DNA of 49,298 bases. Source: JAGLWW01 sp964640225 (GTDB lineage Archaea > Aenigmatarchaeota > Aenigmatarchaeia > PWEA01 > JAGHBM01). The DNA is taken from the NCBI GenBank assembly GCA_964640225.1, contig CAZXFI010000007.1, forward strand, positions 1-49,298. The letters run 5' to 3'. The translations under genes and the position numbers were made by a program. The notes beneath the pieces are model-generated. The model saw only the letters and a program-made list of their open reading frames with translations. It made no database searches and was not told the DNA's origin. This document shows, in pieces, positions 6,280 through 14,824 of the stretch (position 1 is the first letter of the stretch; each line of letters begins with the position of its first letter).

Positions 6280-7482
6280 ATGAAGGAGAAGCATTACAGG
6301 CTGAAGAAGCTGGTGGAGGAGCTGAAAGAGAAGAAAGGTAGGCACACCGAGCTGGTTAGCCTTTACGTTCCCGCGGGCTTCAACCTCAACGAAATCGGAA
6401 ACCTGATAGCGAATGAGATAGCGCTAACGCAGAACGTGAAGAGCAAGACCGTCAGGAAGAACGTTATTTCCGCCCTCACCAAGATTCAGCAGCACCTAAA
6501 ACTTTACAAGAAAACCCCGCTAAACGGACTGGCGATATTTTGCGGCAACGTCTCCGAGAAGGAGGGTGACACAGACATTCAGTTGTGGTCTCTGGAGCCC
6601 CCGGAGCCCGTGAAAGTCAAGCTTTACTGGTGTGACCAAAGGTTTGAGCTGGAGCCCCTTGAGGAAATGATGAAGGAAAAGGAGGTTTACGGCCTGGTGG
6701 TATTGGACAGGAGCGAGGCCAGCTTCGCCGTACTTAGGGGAAAGAAGATAAACATGGTCCAGAACATTGACTCAATAGTCCCGGGAAAAACCAGGGCCGG
6801 GGGCCAGTCCGCGGCCCGTTACGGAAGGATAAGGGAGGGCATGCTCAACGACTTCCTGAAGGAGGTGGCAGGCTCTTTTAAGAAAATTTTCTCGGATGAT
6901 GACATAAAGGGTATCATAGTAGGGGGGCCGGGGCCGGTAAAGGAAAAATTCTTTAATGAAGGTTACGTAAGCGAGGAGTTCAGGAGCAAAGTAATAGGTG
7001 TAAAGGACACGGGCTACACCGGAGAATCGGGGTTGCACGAGCTTTTGAACCGCTCGGAAGACCTGCTCGCGGAGGCAAAAATATCCAAGGAAAAGAAGGT
7101 CCTGAGAAGCTTCTTTGAGGAACTTCAGGCAGAGCCTTCAAAGGCCACCTACGGGGTGGAAGATGTAAAAAAAGCGCTGGAGCTGGGCGCCGTTGAAACC
7201 ATTCTGGTCTCCGAAAACCTGGAATGGGAAGAGGTTGAATACATTTGCGATTGCGGATTCGGGGAAAAGAAATTTGTCAGGATTTCAGAAAAAGAAAACC
7301 AGAAATGCAAGTGTGGAAAGGCCCTGGGAATCGTGGGCGAAATGGATGTGATTGAGGCTTTTGAGGAACTGGCAAAGGAAACAGGTGCCGAAGTTGAAAT
7401 AGTTTCAAGGGACAGCCCCGAGGGGGAGCAGTTTTACCTCATGGGCGGAATAGGAGCCATATTAAGGTTTCCGCTAAGCTAG
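6280..7482 (+). CDS. prf1: Peptide chain release factor aRF1
   Basis: This 400-residue factor recognises all three stop codons and triggers peptidyl-tRNA hydrolysis. Domain 1 holds LTQNVKSKTVRKNV (about 45-58), corresponding to the NIKS stop-codon motif with Ile replaced by Val, and GLAIFCG (about 85-91) in place of the YxCxxxF region. Domain 2 holds the catalytic GGQ in TRAGGQSAARYGR (about 168-180). Domain 3 carries a CxC-type zinc site (CDCGFGEKKF and KCKCG, about 323-346), as in archaeal aRF1. The start chosen is the ATG preceded by AAAAAGGTG at 6265-6273 rather than the GTG at 6271. The gene ends directly against the convergent NYN gene with no gap. Confidence 0.96.
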   Translation: MKEKHYRLKKLVEELKEKKGRHTELVSLYVPAGFNLNEIGNLIANEIALTQNVKSKTVRKNVISALTKIQQHLKLYKKTPLNGLAIFCGNVSEKEGDTDIQLWSLEPPEPVKVKLYWCDQRFELEPLEEMMKEKEVYGLVVLDRSEASFAVLRGKKINMVQNIDSIVPGKTRAGGQSAARYGRIREGMLNDFLKEVAGSFKKIFSDDDIKGIIVGGPGPVKEKFFNEGYVSEEFRSKVIGVKDTGYTGESGLHELLNRSEDLLAEAKISKEKKVLRSFFEELQAEPSKATYGVEDVKKALELGAVETILVSENLEWEEVEYICDCGFGEKKFVRISEKENQKCKCGKALGIVGEMDVIEAFEELAKETGAEVEIVSRDSPEGEQFYLMGGIGAILRFPLS

Positions 7483-7944
7483 TTATTTTGTAAGGTCCTC
7501 CACGTAATCTGCCACGTTCTTCAGGGCAACGGAAAATCCCGGGTTTATGCCTATAACTATGACCTTCTTGCCGTGCTCCTTGACCTTAAGCACGACAGGC
7601 ATGAAATCCGCGTCTCTCGTGGCTATTGTTATAAGGTCTACCTTGGGATTGAAAACCCCCTCCATTATGGAGGCTCCCATGGTGGCGTCCACGTCGCTCT
7701 TCTGCTCGTTCTTCTTGCCGCCCACCTCTATAATCGGCTCAAATCCCTGGCTGGCCACGGCCTCTATGAGTTTTTCGGACGCGAACTGGTTGAGAAAAAC
7801 CTTTGCTATCATTATTCTGCCGTATTTTTCCAGCTTTTTCCTCATCTTCTCAAGGTCTATTTTGAATTCGCTCCTCAGGAGGTTGGGCCCGTCAACGTAA
7901 AGGGCTATGTTTTTTTCCTGCACCGCTTTTTTTACCTTTAGCAT
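7483..7944 (-). CDS. NYN-domain (LabA/DUF88-type) putative ribonuclease
   Basis: This 153-residue protein has the PIN-like NYN fold. It shows ALYVDGPNLLRS (the first acidic residue near 15-19), KSDVDATMGASIMEG (about 83-97), LITIATRDADFMPVV (about 104-118, the conserved D-x-D) and GKKVIVIGINPGFS (about 127-140). These are the acidic metal-binding positions of the family, so an RNase role in RNA processing or decay is plausible, but the substrate is unknown. I chose ATG at 7944, with GAGTGA upstream, over the GTG at 7953. It is the last gene of a minus-strand group after aMBF1 and the TatD homologue, separated from the latter by 23 bases. Confidence 0.85.
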   Translation of the reverse strand: MLKVKKAVQEKNIALYVDGPNLLRSEFKIDLEKMRKKLEKYGRIMIAKVFLNQFASEKLIEAVASQGFEPIIEVGGKKNEQKSDVDATMGASIMEGVFNPKVDLITIATRDADFMPVVLKVKEHGKKVIVIGINPGFSVALKNVADYVEDLTK

Positions 7945-7967
7945 AAAAGTCACTCTTATATGGAAGG

Positions 7968-8741
7968 TTATAAAACTATCGGCAAACGGAAGAATCTGGC
8001 CGCGTTGCTTCCGCAGGTCTTCCAGACCTCCTCGTAGCTCGTGTTTTTTATTTCCGCTATTTTCTCGGCAACCTTCTTTATTGTCAGGGGCTCGTTCCTC
8101 CCGCCCTCCGGAGCCATCCAGGGCGCGTCGGTTTCAAGCATAATCCTTTCAAGGGGCATGTCCCTTACTATCTTCTTGTGTATCTTGCTTCTCAGAAGTA
8201 TGGCATTCATTGACACGTGCCAGTTGTCGTGCTGCAGGACCTTGTAAAGAAGTTTCCAGCCCCCGAACATGTGCAGGTTAACAATGTCCGCCTTTTCCTC
8301 CTCCAGTATACGTATGCAGTCTTCATAGGACTCCCTTGCGTGAACCACGAGAGGCTTGCCCAGTTCCCTGGAAAGGGATATGAGGTCCCGGAAAAGGTCC
8401 TTCTGCCTGTCCCTGAGCACGCCGTCCTTGACCCAGTAATAGTCCAGACCCGTCTCCCCTATCGCGGTTACCTGCTCCCTGTGTTTCCTGAGAAGCTTGA
8501 AGAATCTGAACACTATATCGTTGTTTATCTCCTTAACGTAAATCGGGTGTATTGAAAAAGTTCCGAAAATGAAATTGCTGTACCTGTGAATCAGCCTCAT
8601 CGTCAGATTGAAATTTTTCGGGTGGGCGCAGGAGGTTATCAGGGCCTTGAGCTCCCACTGGCACCTCTTTATGACCTCTTCCCTGTCTTCGTCATAGTCC
8701 TCGTGCTCCAGGTGGCAGTGCACGTCAATCAATGTCCTCAC
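7968..8741 (-). CDS. TatD-like metal-dependent hydrolase
   Basis: This 257-residue amidohydrolase-fold protein has the TatD motifs in order: IDVHCHLEH (metal ligands HxH, about 5-13), GTFSIHPIYV (about 60-69), AIGETGLDYYW (catalytic Glu, about 92-102), KPLVVHARESYED (about 129-141), NLHMFGG (about 154-160) and MLETDAPWMAP (about 201-211). TatD proteins are metal-dependent DNases or related phosphodiesterases acting in the cytosol. The start is a GTG at 8741 inside the end of the aMBF1 gene (17-base overlap), which implies translational coupling. The native substrate is unknown. Confidence 0.9.
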   Translation of the reverse strand: MRTLIDVHCHLEHEDYDEDREEVIKRCQWELKALITSCAHPKNFNLTMRLIHRYSNFIFGTFSIHPIYVKEINNDIVFRFFKLLRKHREQVTAIGETGLDYYWVKDGVLRDRQKDLFRDLISLSRELGKPLVVHARESYEDCIRILEEEKADIVNLHMFGGWKLLYKVLQHDNWHVSMNAILLRSKIHKKIVRDMPLERIMLETDAPWMAPEGGRNEPLTIKKVAEKIAEIKNTSYEEVWKTCGSNAARFFRLPIVL

Positions 8742-9171
8742 CTAAATCCACTATGTCCCCTATCGTAAGGGCCCTGTCTCCCCTCCTGTTTTCGGAAAGC
8801 GGCCTTTTGCTATACTCAAGTATGAGCTTTATTTCCAGGAAGTTCTCAAGCTTACGGGCCAGCCTCAGGCTGGGAGAGAGCTGTCCCCTTTCCAGCCTTG
8901 ATATAACGCTCTCCTTTTCCTTTATGCTGTTAGCCAGCTCCTCTATTTTCATGCCTCTACTCTCCCTGCTTTCCTTTATTATTTTCGGGTAATCCGGGTC
9001 TATGTACTTGGAGGATTCCGGTAGTTCTCTCTCAACGGTTTTTTTTCTTGCCCTAACAGGCTCCGCGACTTTTTTTCCCAGTTCAGCGCATCTGCCGCAA
9101 ACGTTAAGGACGACACCGTCTATCTCCGCCCTTCCCGAGGATTCCGAACCGCAAATCTCGCATTCCGCCAT
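8725..9171 (-). CDS. Archaeal multiprotein bridging factor aMBF1
   Basis: This 148-residue protein has the aMBF1 layout: an N-terminal zinc ribbon (C-EICG at 4-7 and CGRC at 25-28), a basic linker, then a Cro/C1-type helix-turn-helix at about 62-115 (IKESRESRGMKIEELANSI, then KESVISRLERGQLSPSLRLA). The family links transcription with TBP and, in archaea, associates with ribosomes. A TATA-like TATATAGG lies about 25 bases before the ATG. It is the first gene of a three-gene minus-strand group with TatD and NYN. Confidence 0.92.
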   Translation of the reverse strand: MAECEICGSESSGRAEIDGVVLNVCGRCAELGKKVAEPVRARKKTVERELPESSKYIDPDYPKIIKESRESRGMKIEELANSIKEKESVISRLERGQLSPSLRLARKLENFLEIKLILEYSKRPLSENRRGDRALTIGDIVDLGEDID

Positions 9172-9256
9172 AAAGACCCTTTTAAAAATTGTCCCTATAT
9201 AGTTTTTCTGAAAAGAATTTAAATATTAGACTTTAACTATTTTTGGGTTGAAGGAG

Positions 9257-9337
9257 ATGGCCGGCGCGAGCAGGTCTAGGCCTTGTTATAAAGCTTTAAA
9301 AACGTTGGCGCTAAAATTTGAAAAAAGGTGCTATTGA
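9257..9337 (+). CDS. Possible 26-codon leader peptide coupled to ileS
   Basis: An ATG at 9257 opens a 26-codon frame whose TGA (9335-9337) overlaps the ileS ATG as TGATG. The peptide is basic (starts MAGASRSRPCYKALK). A TATA-like TTTAAATATT near 9219-9228 places its start codon close to a predicted transcript start. AAGGAG abuts the ATG without the usual spacing, so initiation would be leaderless if it occurs. A second TATA-like TTTAAAAAC near 9295 could instead drive ileS alone. I do not recognise the peptide. This could be chance. Confidence 0.3.
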   Translation: MAGASRSRPCYKALKTLALKFEKRCY

Positions 9338-12300
9338 TGTACAACCCGCAGGAAGTTGAAAAGGAAGTCCAGAAAAAGTGGGAGGACAAAAATATCCCTG
9401 AAAAAAGCAGGGAAAGGAACAAAAACGGGAGAAAGTTCTACTTCATAGACGGCCCTCCATATGCCACGGGGCACATACATCTCGGGACTGCCTACAACAA
9501 AATTCTCAAGGATTTTTACGTGAGATTTATAAGAATGATGGGATTTTATGCCCGCTATCAGCCAGGTTACGACACGCACGGGCTGCCTATAGAAAACAAG
9601 GTGGAGAAAAAACTGGGTCTGAAGGACAAGAACAGCATAGAAGAGTACGGGGTGGGAAAGTTCAACGAGGAATGCAGGAAATTTGCCACGGAGTTCATAG
9701 AGAAAATGAATATGGAATTTCAGAATTTGGGGGTATGGATGGACTGGAACAACCCTTACCTGACTCTTAAAAACGAATATATAGAAAATTCATGGCACAC
9801 TTTCAAGAAGGCTTTTGAGAAAGGTCTTCTGTTTAAGGACACCTATCCTCTCCACGTATGCTCCCACTGCGAAACATCCGTCTCTTACAACGAGATAGAA
9901 TACGACGATGTTACGGAAAATTCAATATACGTTAAATTCCCGATGAGTGGCAGGGAAAACGAGTATTTTCTCATATGGACCACCACTCCATGGACAATAC
10001 CCGCAAACACGGGGATAATGATTCATCCAAAATATGATTACAGCAGAGTAAAAACCTACAGGGGAGTGCTGATAATAGCGACCGAGCTCGTGGAGAAAGT
10101 GATGGAAAGGCTGGAAATTTCGGACTACAAAATACTGGAAACCAATAAGGGAAAGGAATTTGAAGACATGGAATATATTCACCCCTTTGAAGAATTCATG
10201 CCGCTGCACAAGAAAATAAAGCACCGGGTGGTGGCTTCGTCAAGATACGTCACCCTAGAAAGCGGGACGGGGCTGGTTCACACTGCACCCGGACACGGAA
10301 AAGAAGACTACGAGGTTGGGAAGGAAAAAGGCCTGGAAAGGCTTTCACCGGTCAACTTTGACGGGACTTTCACGAAAGACGTGGGGAAATACAAGGGCAA
10401 GTACGTTAAGGACGCCGACCCGCTTCTGATAAAGGAAATGAAAGAAAGAGGCATGCTTGTGGGGGAAGAAAAAGTAAAGCACAGTTATCCTTTCTGCTGG
10501 AGATGCAAGACTCCTCTCATCCAATTGGCGGCTCCCCAGTGGTTTTTCAGGGTAACTGAAATAAGGGACAAACTCCTCAAAGAAAATGAAAAAGTCAAAT
10601 GGTTTCCCGGGTGGGCCAAGTCAAGATTCAGGGACTGGCTGAGTAATCTTGACGACTGGCCTGTAACAAGAAAAAGATACTGGGGTATTCCGGCCCCCCT
10701 GTGGATATGCGAAAAATGCGGGAAGAAAAAAGTCGTTGCTTCATCGGAAGAGCTTGGCAAAGAGCTGGAAGACTTGCACAAGCCTTTCATAGACAAGGTT
10801 TTGCTTGACTGCGAATGCGGGGGCAAAATGAAAAGGATTCCTGATGTAATGGATGTCTGGTACGACTCCGGGGTCTGCTCATGGGTGTCCCTGGATTATC
10901 CCAAAAAGAAGAGTTTGTTTGAAGAAATTTGGCCTCCCGACCTTAACATAGAGGGCTCTGACCAGTTCAGGGGGTGGTGGAACAGCCAGATGATACTGAG
11001 CGTCATAACTTTTGGACAAAGGCCTTTCAAAAACGTTATCACGCACGGGATGATACTTGACATTCAGGGCAAAGAGATGTCAAAAAGCATGGGAAACGTA
11101 ATAACTCCCCAGGAAGTTATAGAGAAATACGGCAGGGATACTCTGAGGCTTTATTTTCTTTCGTCTCCTCCGGGAGAAAATTTTTATTTTGGCCAAGAGG
11201 AGCTTAAGGAAAATTTCAAGCATATAAACATGCTTTGGAACGTATATTCGTTTTTCAAGAACTACTGCAAGAAAATTGGAAAAGAAACTAAATCGTGCCT
11301 GGAAGACAAGTGGATTCTGAGCAGGCTGAACACCGTGATAAAGAGCGTTACTAAACATAATAAAAATTACAACGGATCAAGGGGAGTTGAACTGCTCAAA
11401 GATTTTCTTTTAAATGACCTTTCAAGAACCTACATAAAGCTTATAAGGGAAAGGACATGGCCTTCTTACGAAGGAAAAGACAGGGACTCTGCCTTTTACA
11501 CCCTGAACACGTGCCTTGAAAACCTGGTTAAACTTTTTGCGCCATTAACCCCGTACGTAACTGATGAAATATGCATGGATATGGAATACGGGGATAGCTG
11601 CCATACGGCTGACTGGCCCGAGGCTGACGAGAGCAGGATAGACCGGGAACTGGAGAAGGATTTCGCGGCGGCCCAGAAAATAACCGAGGCCGCCAACGCC
11701 CTTAGGCAGGAGAAGAGCGTGGGCCTGCGCTACCCGGTCAAGGAACTTATGGTGGGAGGGACCGAGGAGGTAAAGGGAATCGTGGAAAGGATGAGGGAAG
11801 TGCTGAAGAAAATGAACAACGTAAAGGAAGTTTCTTTTTCAGACATAAAGATGGATTACAAGATTAAGCTCAACTACTCAAGGGCCGGGCCCAAGTACGG
11901 TGGTGCCATCAAGAAACTGGAGAAAGCCCTGGAGAAGGAGGACAAGGCAAAGGTTGTGAAAGGCTTGGAGAAAGGCAGTATAAAGGTTGGTGTATTCAAA
12001 CTGGAAGAGGAGGACCTGGTGATAGAAAGCGAATCCGGTGAAGGGAAGGAATTCAGGCTGGACAAGATAACCGGTGTGGTTGCCCTGGACCTGGAGGAAA
12101 CCGAGGAGATAAGGGAAGAAAGCATAATCAGGGAGCTCGTGAGGAACGTCCAGCAGGCCAGGAAGGAAATGGGGCTCGTTGTGGAGCAGAGAATAAAGGT
12201 TTGCGTGGACACGGACAAAGAGACGGAAAAAATTGTAAAGAAATGGTCCGGTGAGATAAAAAAGGAAGTCGGTGCCAAGGAAATTTCCTTCGGCAAGTCT

Positions 12301-12366
12301 GGCGGGGCTAAGCTTTCCAAATACAAGGACAGCGAGATAAAATTTGACGTGGAAGTGGTTTCATGA
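9337..12366 (+). CDS. ileS: Isoleucyl-tRNA synthetase
   Basis: This class I synthetase of 1009 residues charges tRNA-Ile. Landmarks are DGPPYATGHIHLGTAYNKI (HIGH motif as HLGT, about 38-56), GYDTHGLPIE, the editing-domain WTTTPWTIPANTG segment (about 211-223), ESGTGLVHTAPGHG (about 305-318), CWRCKTPLIQ, DVWYDSGVCSW, LNIEGSDQFRGWW and KEMSKSMGNV (KMSKS, about 578-587). A long C-terminal tRNA-binding region follows. The ATG at 9337 has AAAAAAGGTG upstream. The stop overlaps the start of the HD gene (ATGA), and that gene overlaps the DHH gene in turn, so the three are translationally coupled. Confidence 0.96.
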   Translation: MYNPQEVEKEVQKKWEDKNIPEKSRERNKNGRKFYFIDGPPYATGHIHLGTAYNKILKDFYVRFIRMMGFYARYQPGYDTHGLPIENKVEKKLGLKDKNSIEEYGVGKFNEECRKFATEFIEKMNMEFQNLGVWMDWNNPYLTLKNEYIENSWHTFKKAFEKGLLFKDTYPLHVCSHCETSVSYNEIEYDDVTENSIYVKFPMSGRENEYFLIWTTTPWTIPANTGIMIHPKYDYSRVKTYRGVLIIATELVEKVMERLEISDYKILETNKGKEFEDMEYIHPFEEFMPLHKKIKHRVVASSRYVTLESGTGLVHTAPGHGKEDYEVGKEKGLERLSPVNFDGTFTKDVGKYKGKYVKDADPLLIKEMKERGMLVGEEKVKHSYPFCWRCKTPLIQLAAPQWFFRVTEIRDKLLKENEKVKWFPGWAKSRFRDWLSNLDDWPVTRKRYWGIPAPLWICEKCGKKKVVASSEELGKELEDLHKPFIDKVLLDCECGGKMKRIPDVMDVWYDSGVCSWVSLDYPKKKSLFEEIWPPDLNIEGSDQFRGWWNSQMILSVITFGQRPFKNVITHGMILDIQGKEMSKSMGNVITPQEVIEKYGRDTLRLYFLSSPPGENFYFGQEELKENFKHINMLWNVYSFFKNYCKKIGKETKSCLEDKWILSRLNTVIKSVTKHNKNYNGSRGVELLKDFLLNDLSRTYIKLIRERTWPSYEGKDRDSAFYTLNTCLENLVKLFAPLTPYVTDEICMDMEYGDSCHTADWPEADESRIDRELEKDFAAAQKITEAANALRQEKSVGLRYPVKELMVGGTEEVKGIVERMREVLKKMNNVKEVSFSDIKMDYKIKLNYSRAGPKYGGAIKKLEKALEKEDKAKVVKGLEKGSIKVGVFKLEEEDLVIESESGEGKEFRLDKITGVVALDLEETEEIREESIIRELVRNVQQARKEMGLVVEQRIKVCVDTDKETEKIVKKWSGEIKKEVGAKEISFGKSGGAKLSKYKDSEIKFDVEVVS

Positions 12367-12926
12367 AAACAGATAACATGGTGAAAATCGTGGAGAAGAT
12401 AAAGGACAGGAAGCTTAGGGAAAAAACGCTGGAGCTGGTAAAGAGCCCGAAGCTTTCCAGCGGGTGGAAGTACGAGGCCTCCGGGTGGGACGTGCCTGCC
12501 TGGGTGGGAGAGCACCACTATTACAAGGGCGGGCTGCTGGAGCACACGGTCTCGGTGGCGGAGCTTTCCCTGAAAGTCGGAGAATACCTGGAGAAGAGGT
12601 ACAAAAAGGGAATTAACTTTGATTTTCTTATAGCGGGAGCCGTGCTGCATGACGTAGGAAAGCTCTTTGAAATAAAGGGTGAGGAGGGCAGCTGGAAACT
12701 GAGCGAATTCATCCTGGACCACGCAAGGCTCGGCGGGGCCGAGCTTTACGCAAGGGGTTTTCCTGAAGAGGTCGTGCACATCGTGATGGCCCACGCCGGA
12801 GCGGACGTTCCCAGGACCCTGGAAGCCAGGATAGTTGACATGATTGACAACCTGGACACGAGTTTTGAGGGCTTCGGGAAGGAAGGGCAGCAATTGATTT
12901 ACCTGTTGGGAGATAGTCTAAAATGA
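12363..12926 (+). CDS. HD-domain phosphohydrolase
   Basis: This 187-residue HD-superfamily protein shows YKGGLLEHTVSVAELS (first His, about 54-69), AGAVLHDVGKLFEI (the HD pair, about 89-102), DHARLGGAELY (about 117-127) and VMAHAGADVPRT (about 141-152), a full set of metal ligands. The pattern resembles the HD nuclease domain of the YhaM/KH-HD group rather than nucleotide second-messenger enzymes, and a nuclease or nucleotidase role is an inference. It is sandwiched with four-base overlaps between ileS and a DHH-family gene. Confidence 0.85.
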   Translation: MKTDNMVKIVEKIKDRKLREKTLELVKSPKLSSGWKYEASGWDVPAWVGEHHYYKGGLLEHTVSVAELSLKVGEYLEKRYKKGINFDFLIAGAVLHDVGKLFEIKGEEGSWKLSEFILDHARLGGAELYARGFPEEVVHIVMAHAGADVPRTLEARIVDMIDNLDTSFEGFGKEGQQLIYLLGDSLK

Positions 12927-13912
12927 ATCCCGAAGAAAAGGCGAAAAAATTTCTCCTTTCACTGAAAGAGTGCTCGCTGGTTTACCACTCGGACGCTGAC
13001 GGGGTCTGCTCCGCAGCACTCCTGGCCAAGCTTCTGGGGAACAAAATAAAGATGGTCTCTCCCAACGACTCGTACGGCATAAGGATAACGGACAGGCTTC
13101 TTGAGGAAATAAACGGGCATGAGAGCTGCATATTCGTTGACCTGGCCGTGAACCAGTGGGATTACGGGAAAATCAGGCCCGAAACCCTCGTGATAGACCA
13201 CCATGCCACGAAAAAAGACCTGAACAGGGAAGGCTTTATTCACATTAATCCCAGGATAAAAAATCCGGAAACCTACATCCCGGCCTCCCGGCTTGTCTAC
13301 GAGCTTCTAAGGGAGATGGACAAGGGGATGGAAAAATACGCGTGGATAGCCGCAGTCGGAACCTTGGGTGACAAGGGCAGCCTGAAGGGCATGGCAGTTA
13401 GCGGGAAGGAAGACCTGAAATTCCTGGCCGATGTGATAGAGGCCAACAAGGGAGTGCGCGGAATCAACGGAATAATAAAATGCTACAAAATATTCGCGGG
13501 GGCGCAGACACCGCAGGACGTGACGGACAGCGGGCTGATAAAGACTTACCACAGGTTCCAGAAGGCACTGGACGACACGGAAACGGATTTCAAGTATCAT
13601 TCCGAGCATTTCAGGAAAAAGAACGCCTACCTTTACAAGGTTTACAACAAGTACAAGATAACATCCACCCTCTCAACGGTCCTTTCAGAAAAGGAGCCTG
13701 ACGCGGCATTCTTTATTTACAAAAAAGACAAAGTACTAAGCATGAGCGCCCGTTGCCAGAGCCAGAGAATAAACGTGGCCGAGCTCATGGAAAGGCTTTC
13801 CAGAGGCATAGGGACCGGGGGAGGACACCCCCCGGCGGCGGCGGCAAACGTACCGCTGAAGAACTCGGACAAATTCATGGAAAGATTGAGAAACTACCTT
13901 GAAGGGCTGTAA
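12923..13912 (+). CDS. DHH-family phosphoesterase, RecJ/GAN-like
   Basis: This 329-residue protein has the DHH superfamily motifs: LVYHSDADGVCSAALL (motif I, about 19-34), SCIFVDLAVNQ (motif II), LVIDHHATKKDL (the DHH motif, about 92-103) and a C-terminal DHHA1 domain with GIGTGGGHPPAAAA (about 294-307). Archaeal relatives include the single-strand nuclease GAN that binds the replication GINS complex, and nanoRNase-type enzymes. The size and motif set fit an archaeal RecJ-like exonuclease, but I cannot decide whether DNA or RNA is the substrate. It ends overlapping the convergent fibrillarin gene by 19 bases. Confidence 0.85.
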   Translation: MNPEEKAKKFLLSLKECSLVYHSDADGVCSAALLAKLLGNKIKMVSPNDSYGIRITDRLLEEINGHESCIFVDLAVNQWDYGKIRPETLVIDHHATKKDLNREGFIHINPRIKNPETYIPASRLVYELLREMDKGMEKYAWIAAVGTLGDKGSLKGMAVSGKEDLKFLADVIEANKGVRGINGIIKCYKIFAGAQTPQDVTDSGLIKTYHRFQKALDDTETDFKYHSEHFRKKNAYLYKVYNKYKITSTLSTVLSEKEPDAAFFIYKKDKVLSMSARCQSQRINVAELMERLSRGIGTGGGHPPAAAANVPLKNSDKFMERLRNYLEGL

Positions 13913-14562
13913 AGGGCCAGTATGAAAGCATGGTCTTTCTCGTATGGCCCGAGCCTAATCCACTCCTTTATACTGAAGCCGGAATCCCTGATTTTCTGCA
14001 TCTCCTCACTGTATATCTGCTCGGGCTTCTTGGTTATGTCCACGCTCCTTGATTTTATGGCAATCATCAGGAACCCTTTCTGCTTGAGAAAAATTTCGCA
14101 GTTTCTTACGGCCACCTGGGTGGCGTCAGGCTGGGCTATGTCGCAGTACACAAGGTCAACCTTCTCCAATATGCCCTCGTATTCCCGGGGCTTCCTGGCG
14201 TCGGCAAGAATTGGAACCAGGTTCTTCCTCTGGGTGCACAGGTTCAGGAACTCCCTCATCATCCTCTCGGAGAACTCAACTGAAAAAATGATACCATCTT
14301 CCCCGACCAAGTCGCTGAGGTGGGAGCAAGTGGTGCCCGTGGCGGAGCCCAGGTAGAGAATTTTCATGCCTCTATGGAGGGGGATTGCCTTGAGCCCCTT
14401 CTTCAGGGCAGCCCCGAGCTTTGACCTGAAGGGAATCCATTCCCTGTATTCCCTGCCATCCTTTTTGATAAGAGGCTCCCCGTAAACCTTTTGCCCTGGC
14501 CTGGAGTTTAGAGTGAAGAATTTGCCCTTTTCAAAGAATATTCCTTCCGATATCTCCTTCAT
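13894..14562 (-). CDS. flpA: Fibrillarin-like rRNA/tRNA 2'-O-methyltransferase
   Basis: This 222-residue enzyme is the methyltransferase of box C/D sRNPs and uses S-adenosylmethionine. It shows the N-terminal FTLNSRPGQKVYGE region, YREWIPFRSKLGAALKKGL (about 39-57), the SAM loop ILYLGSATGTTCSHLSDLVG (about 68-87), FSVEFSERMMRE (about 93-104), LADARKPREY, DLVYCDIAQPDA (about 135-146) and the catalytic-lysine segment LMIAIKSRSVD (about 164-174). Its partner Nop5 is encoded divergently just upstream, with the S17e gene between. The start is eight bases after the S17e stop, so the two are one transcript. Confidence 0.96.
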   Translation of the reverse strand: MKEISEGIFFEKGKFFTLNSRPGQKVYGEPLIKKDGREYREWIPFRSKLGAALKKGLKAIPLHRGMKILYLGSATGTTCSHLSDLVGEDGIIFSVEFSERMMREFLNLCTQRKNLVPILADARKPREYEGILEKVDLVYCDIAQPDATQVAVRNCEIFLKQKGFLMIAIKSRSVDITKKPEQIYSEEMQKIRDSGFSIKEWIRLGPYEKDHAFILALYSPSR

Positions 14563-14570
14563 AGAAACCG

Positions 14571-14750
14571 CTATTTCTTCTTTTTCAATTTGGAAATGTA
14601 TCCCGCTATGTTGTTTCTGAGCTTCTTGGAATCTATTACCTTCTTGAGGAACTCCTTGTTCTTCTGGAAATTGTTTGTCAGTTCCTTCGGGTATTTTTCC
14701 ACCAGCTCCTGAGACATGTTCTTTATGAAAGTGGTCCTTATGTTTCCCAT
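14571..14750 (-). CDS. rps17e: 30S ribosomal protein S17e
   Basis: This is a 59-residue protein. It begins MGNIRTTFIKNMSQELVEKY and contains LTNNFQKNKEFLKKV and SKKLRNNIAGYISKLKKKK. That order (IRTTFIK, NNFQKNK, SKKLRN-IAGYI) is the S17e signature. A GGTGATG stretch six to ten bases upstream is the ribosome site. It is upstream of fibrillarin on the same transcript and divergent from nop5. Confidence 0.93.
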   Translation of the reverse strand: MGNIRTTFIKNMSQELVEKYPKELTNNFQKNKEFLKKVIDSKKLRNNIAGYISKLKKKK

Positions 14751-14824
14751 TTCATCACCATTTACGTTTTATCTTTAAAGACTCGGGTTTTACTTATTTA
14801 TATCTTATTCTAGTTAATAAAAGT
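14751..14824. promoter_or_regulatory. Divergent promoter between rps17e-flpA and nop5
   Basis: TTATTTATATC near 14793-14803 lies about 25 bases before the nop5 ATG at 14825. On the minus strand TTTAAAGATAAAACG lies at about 14764-14778 and precedes the S17e start. The 74-base gap thus carries both core promoters and co-locates the two halves of the C/D sRNP protein core. Confidence 0.5.
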
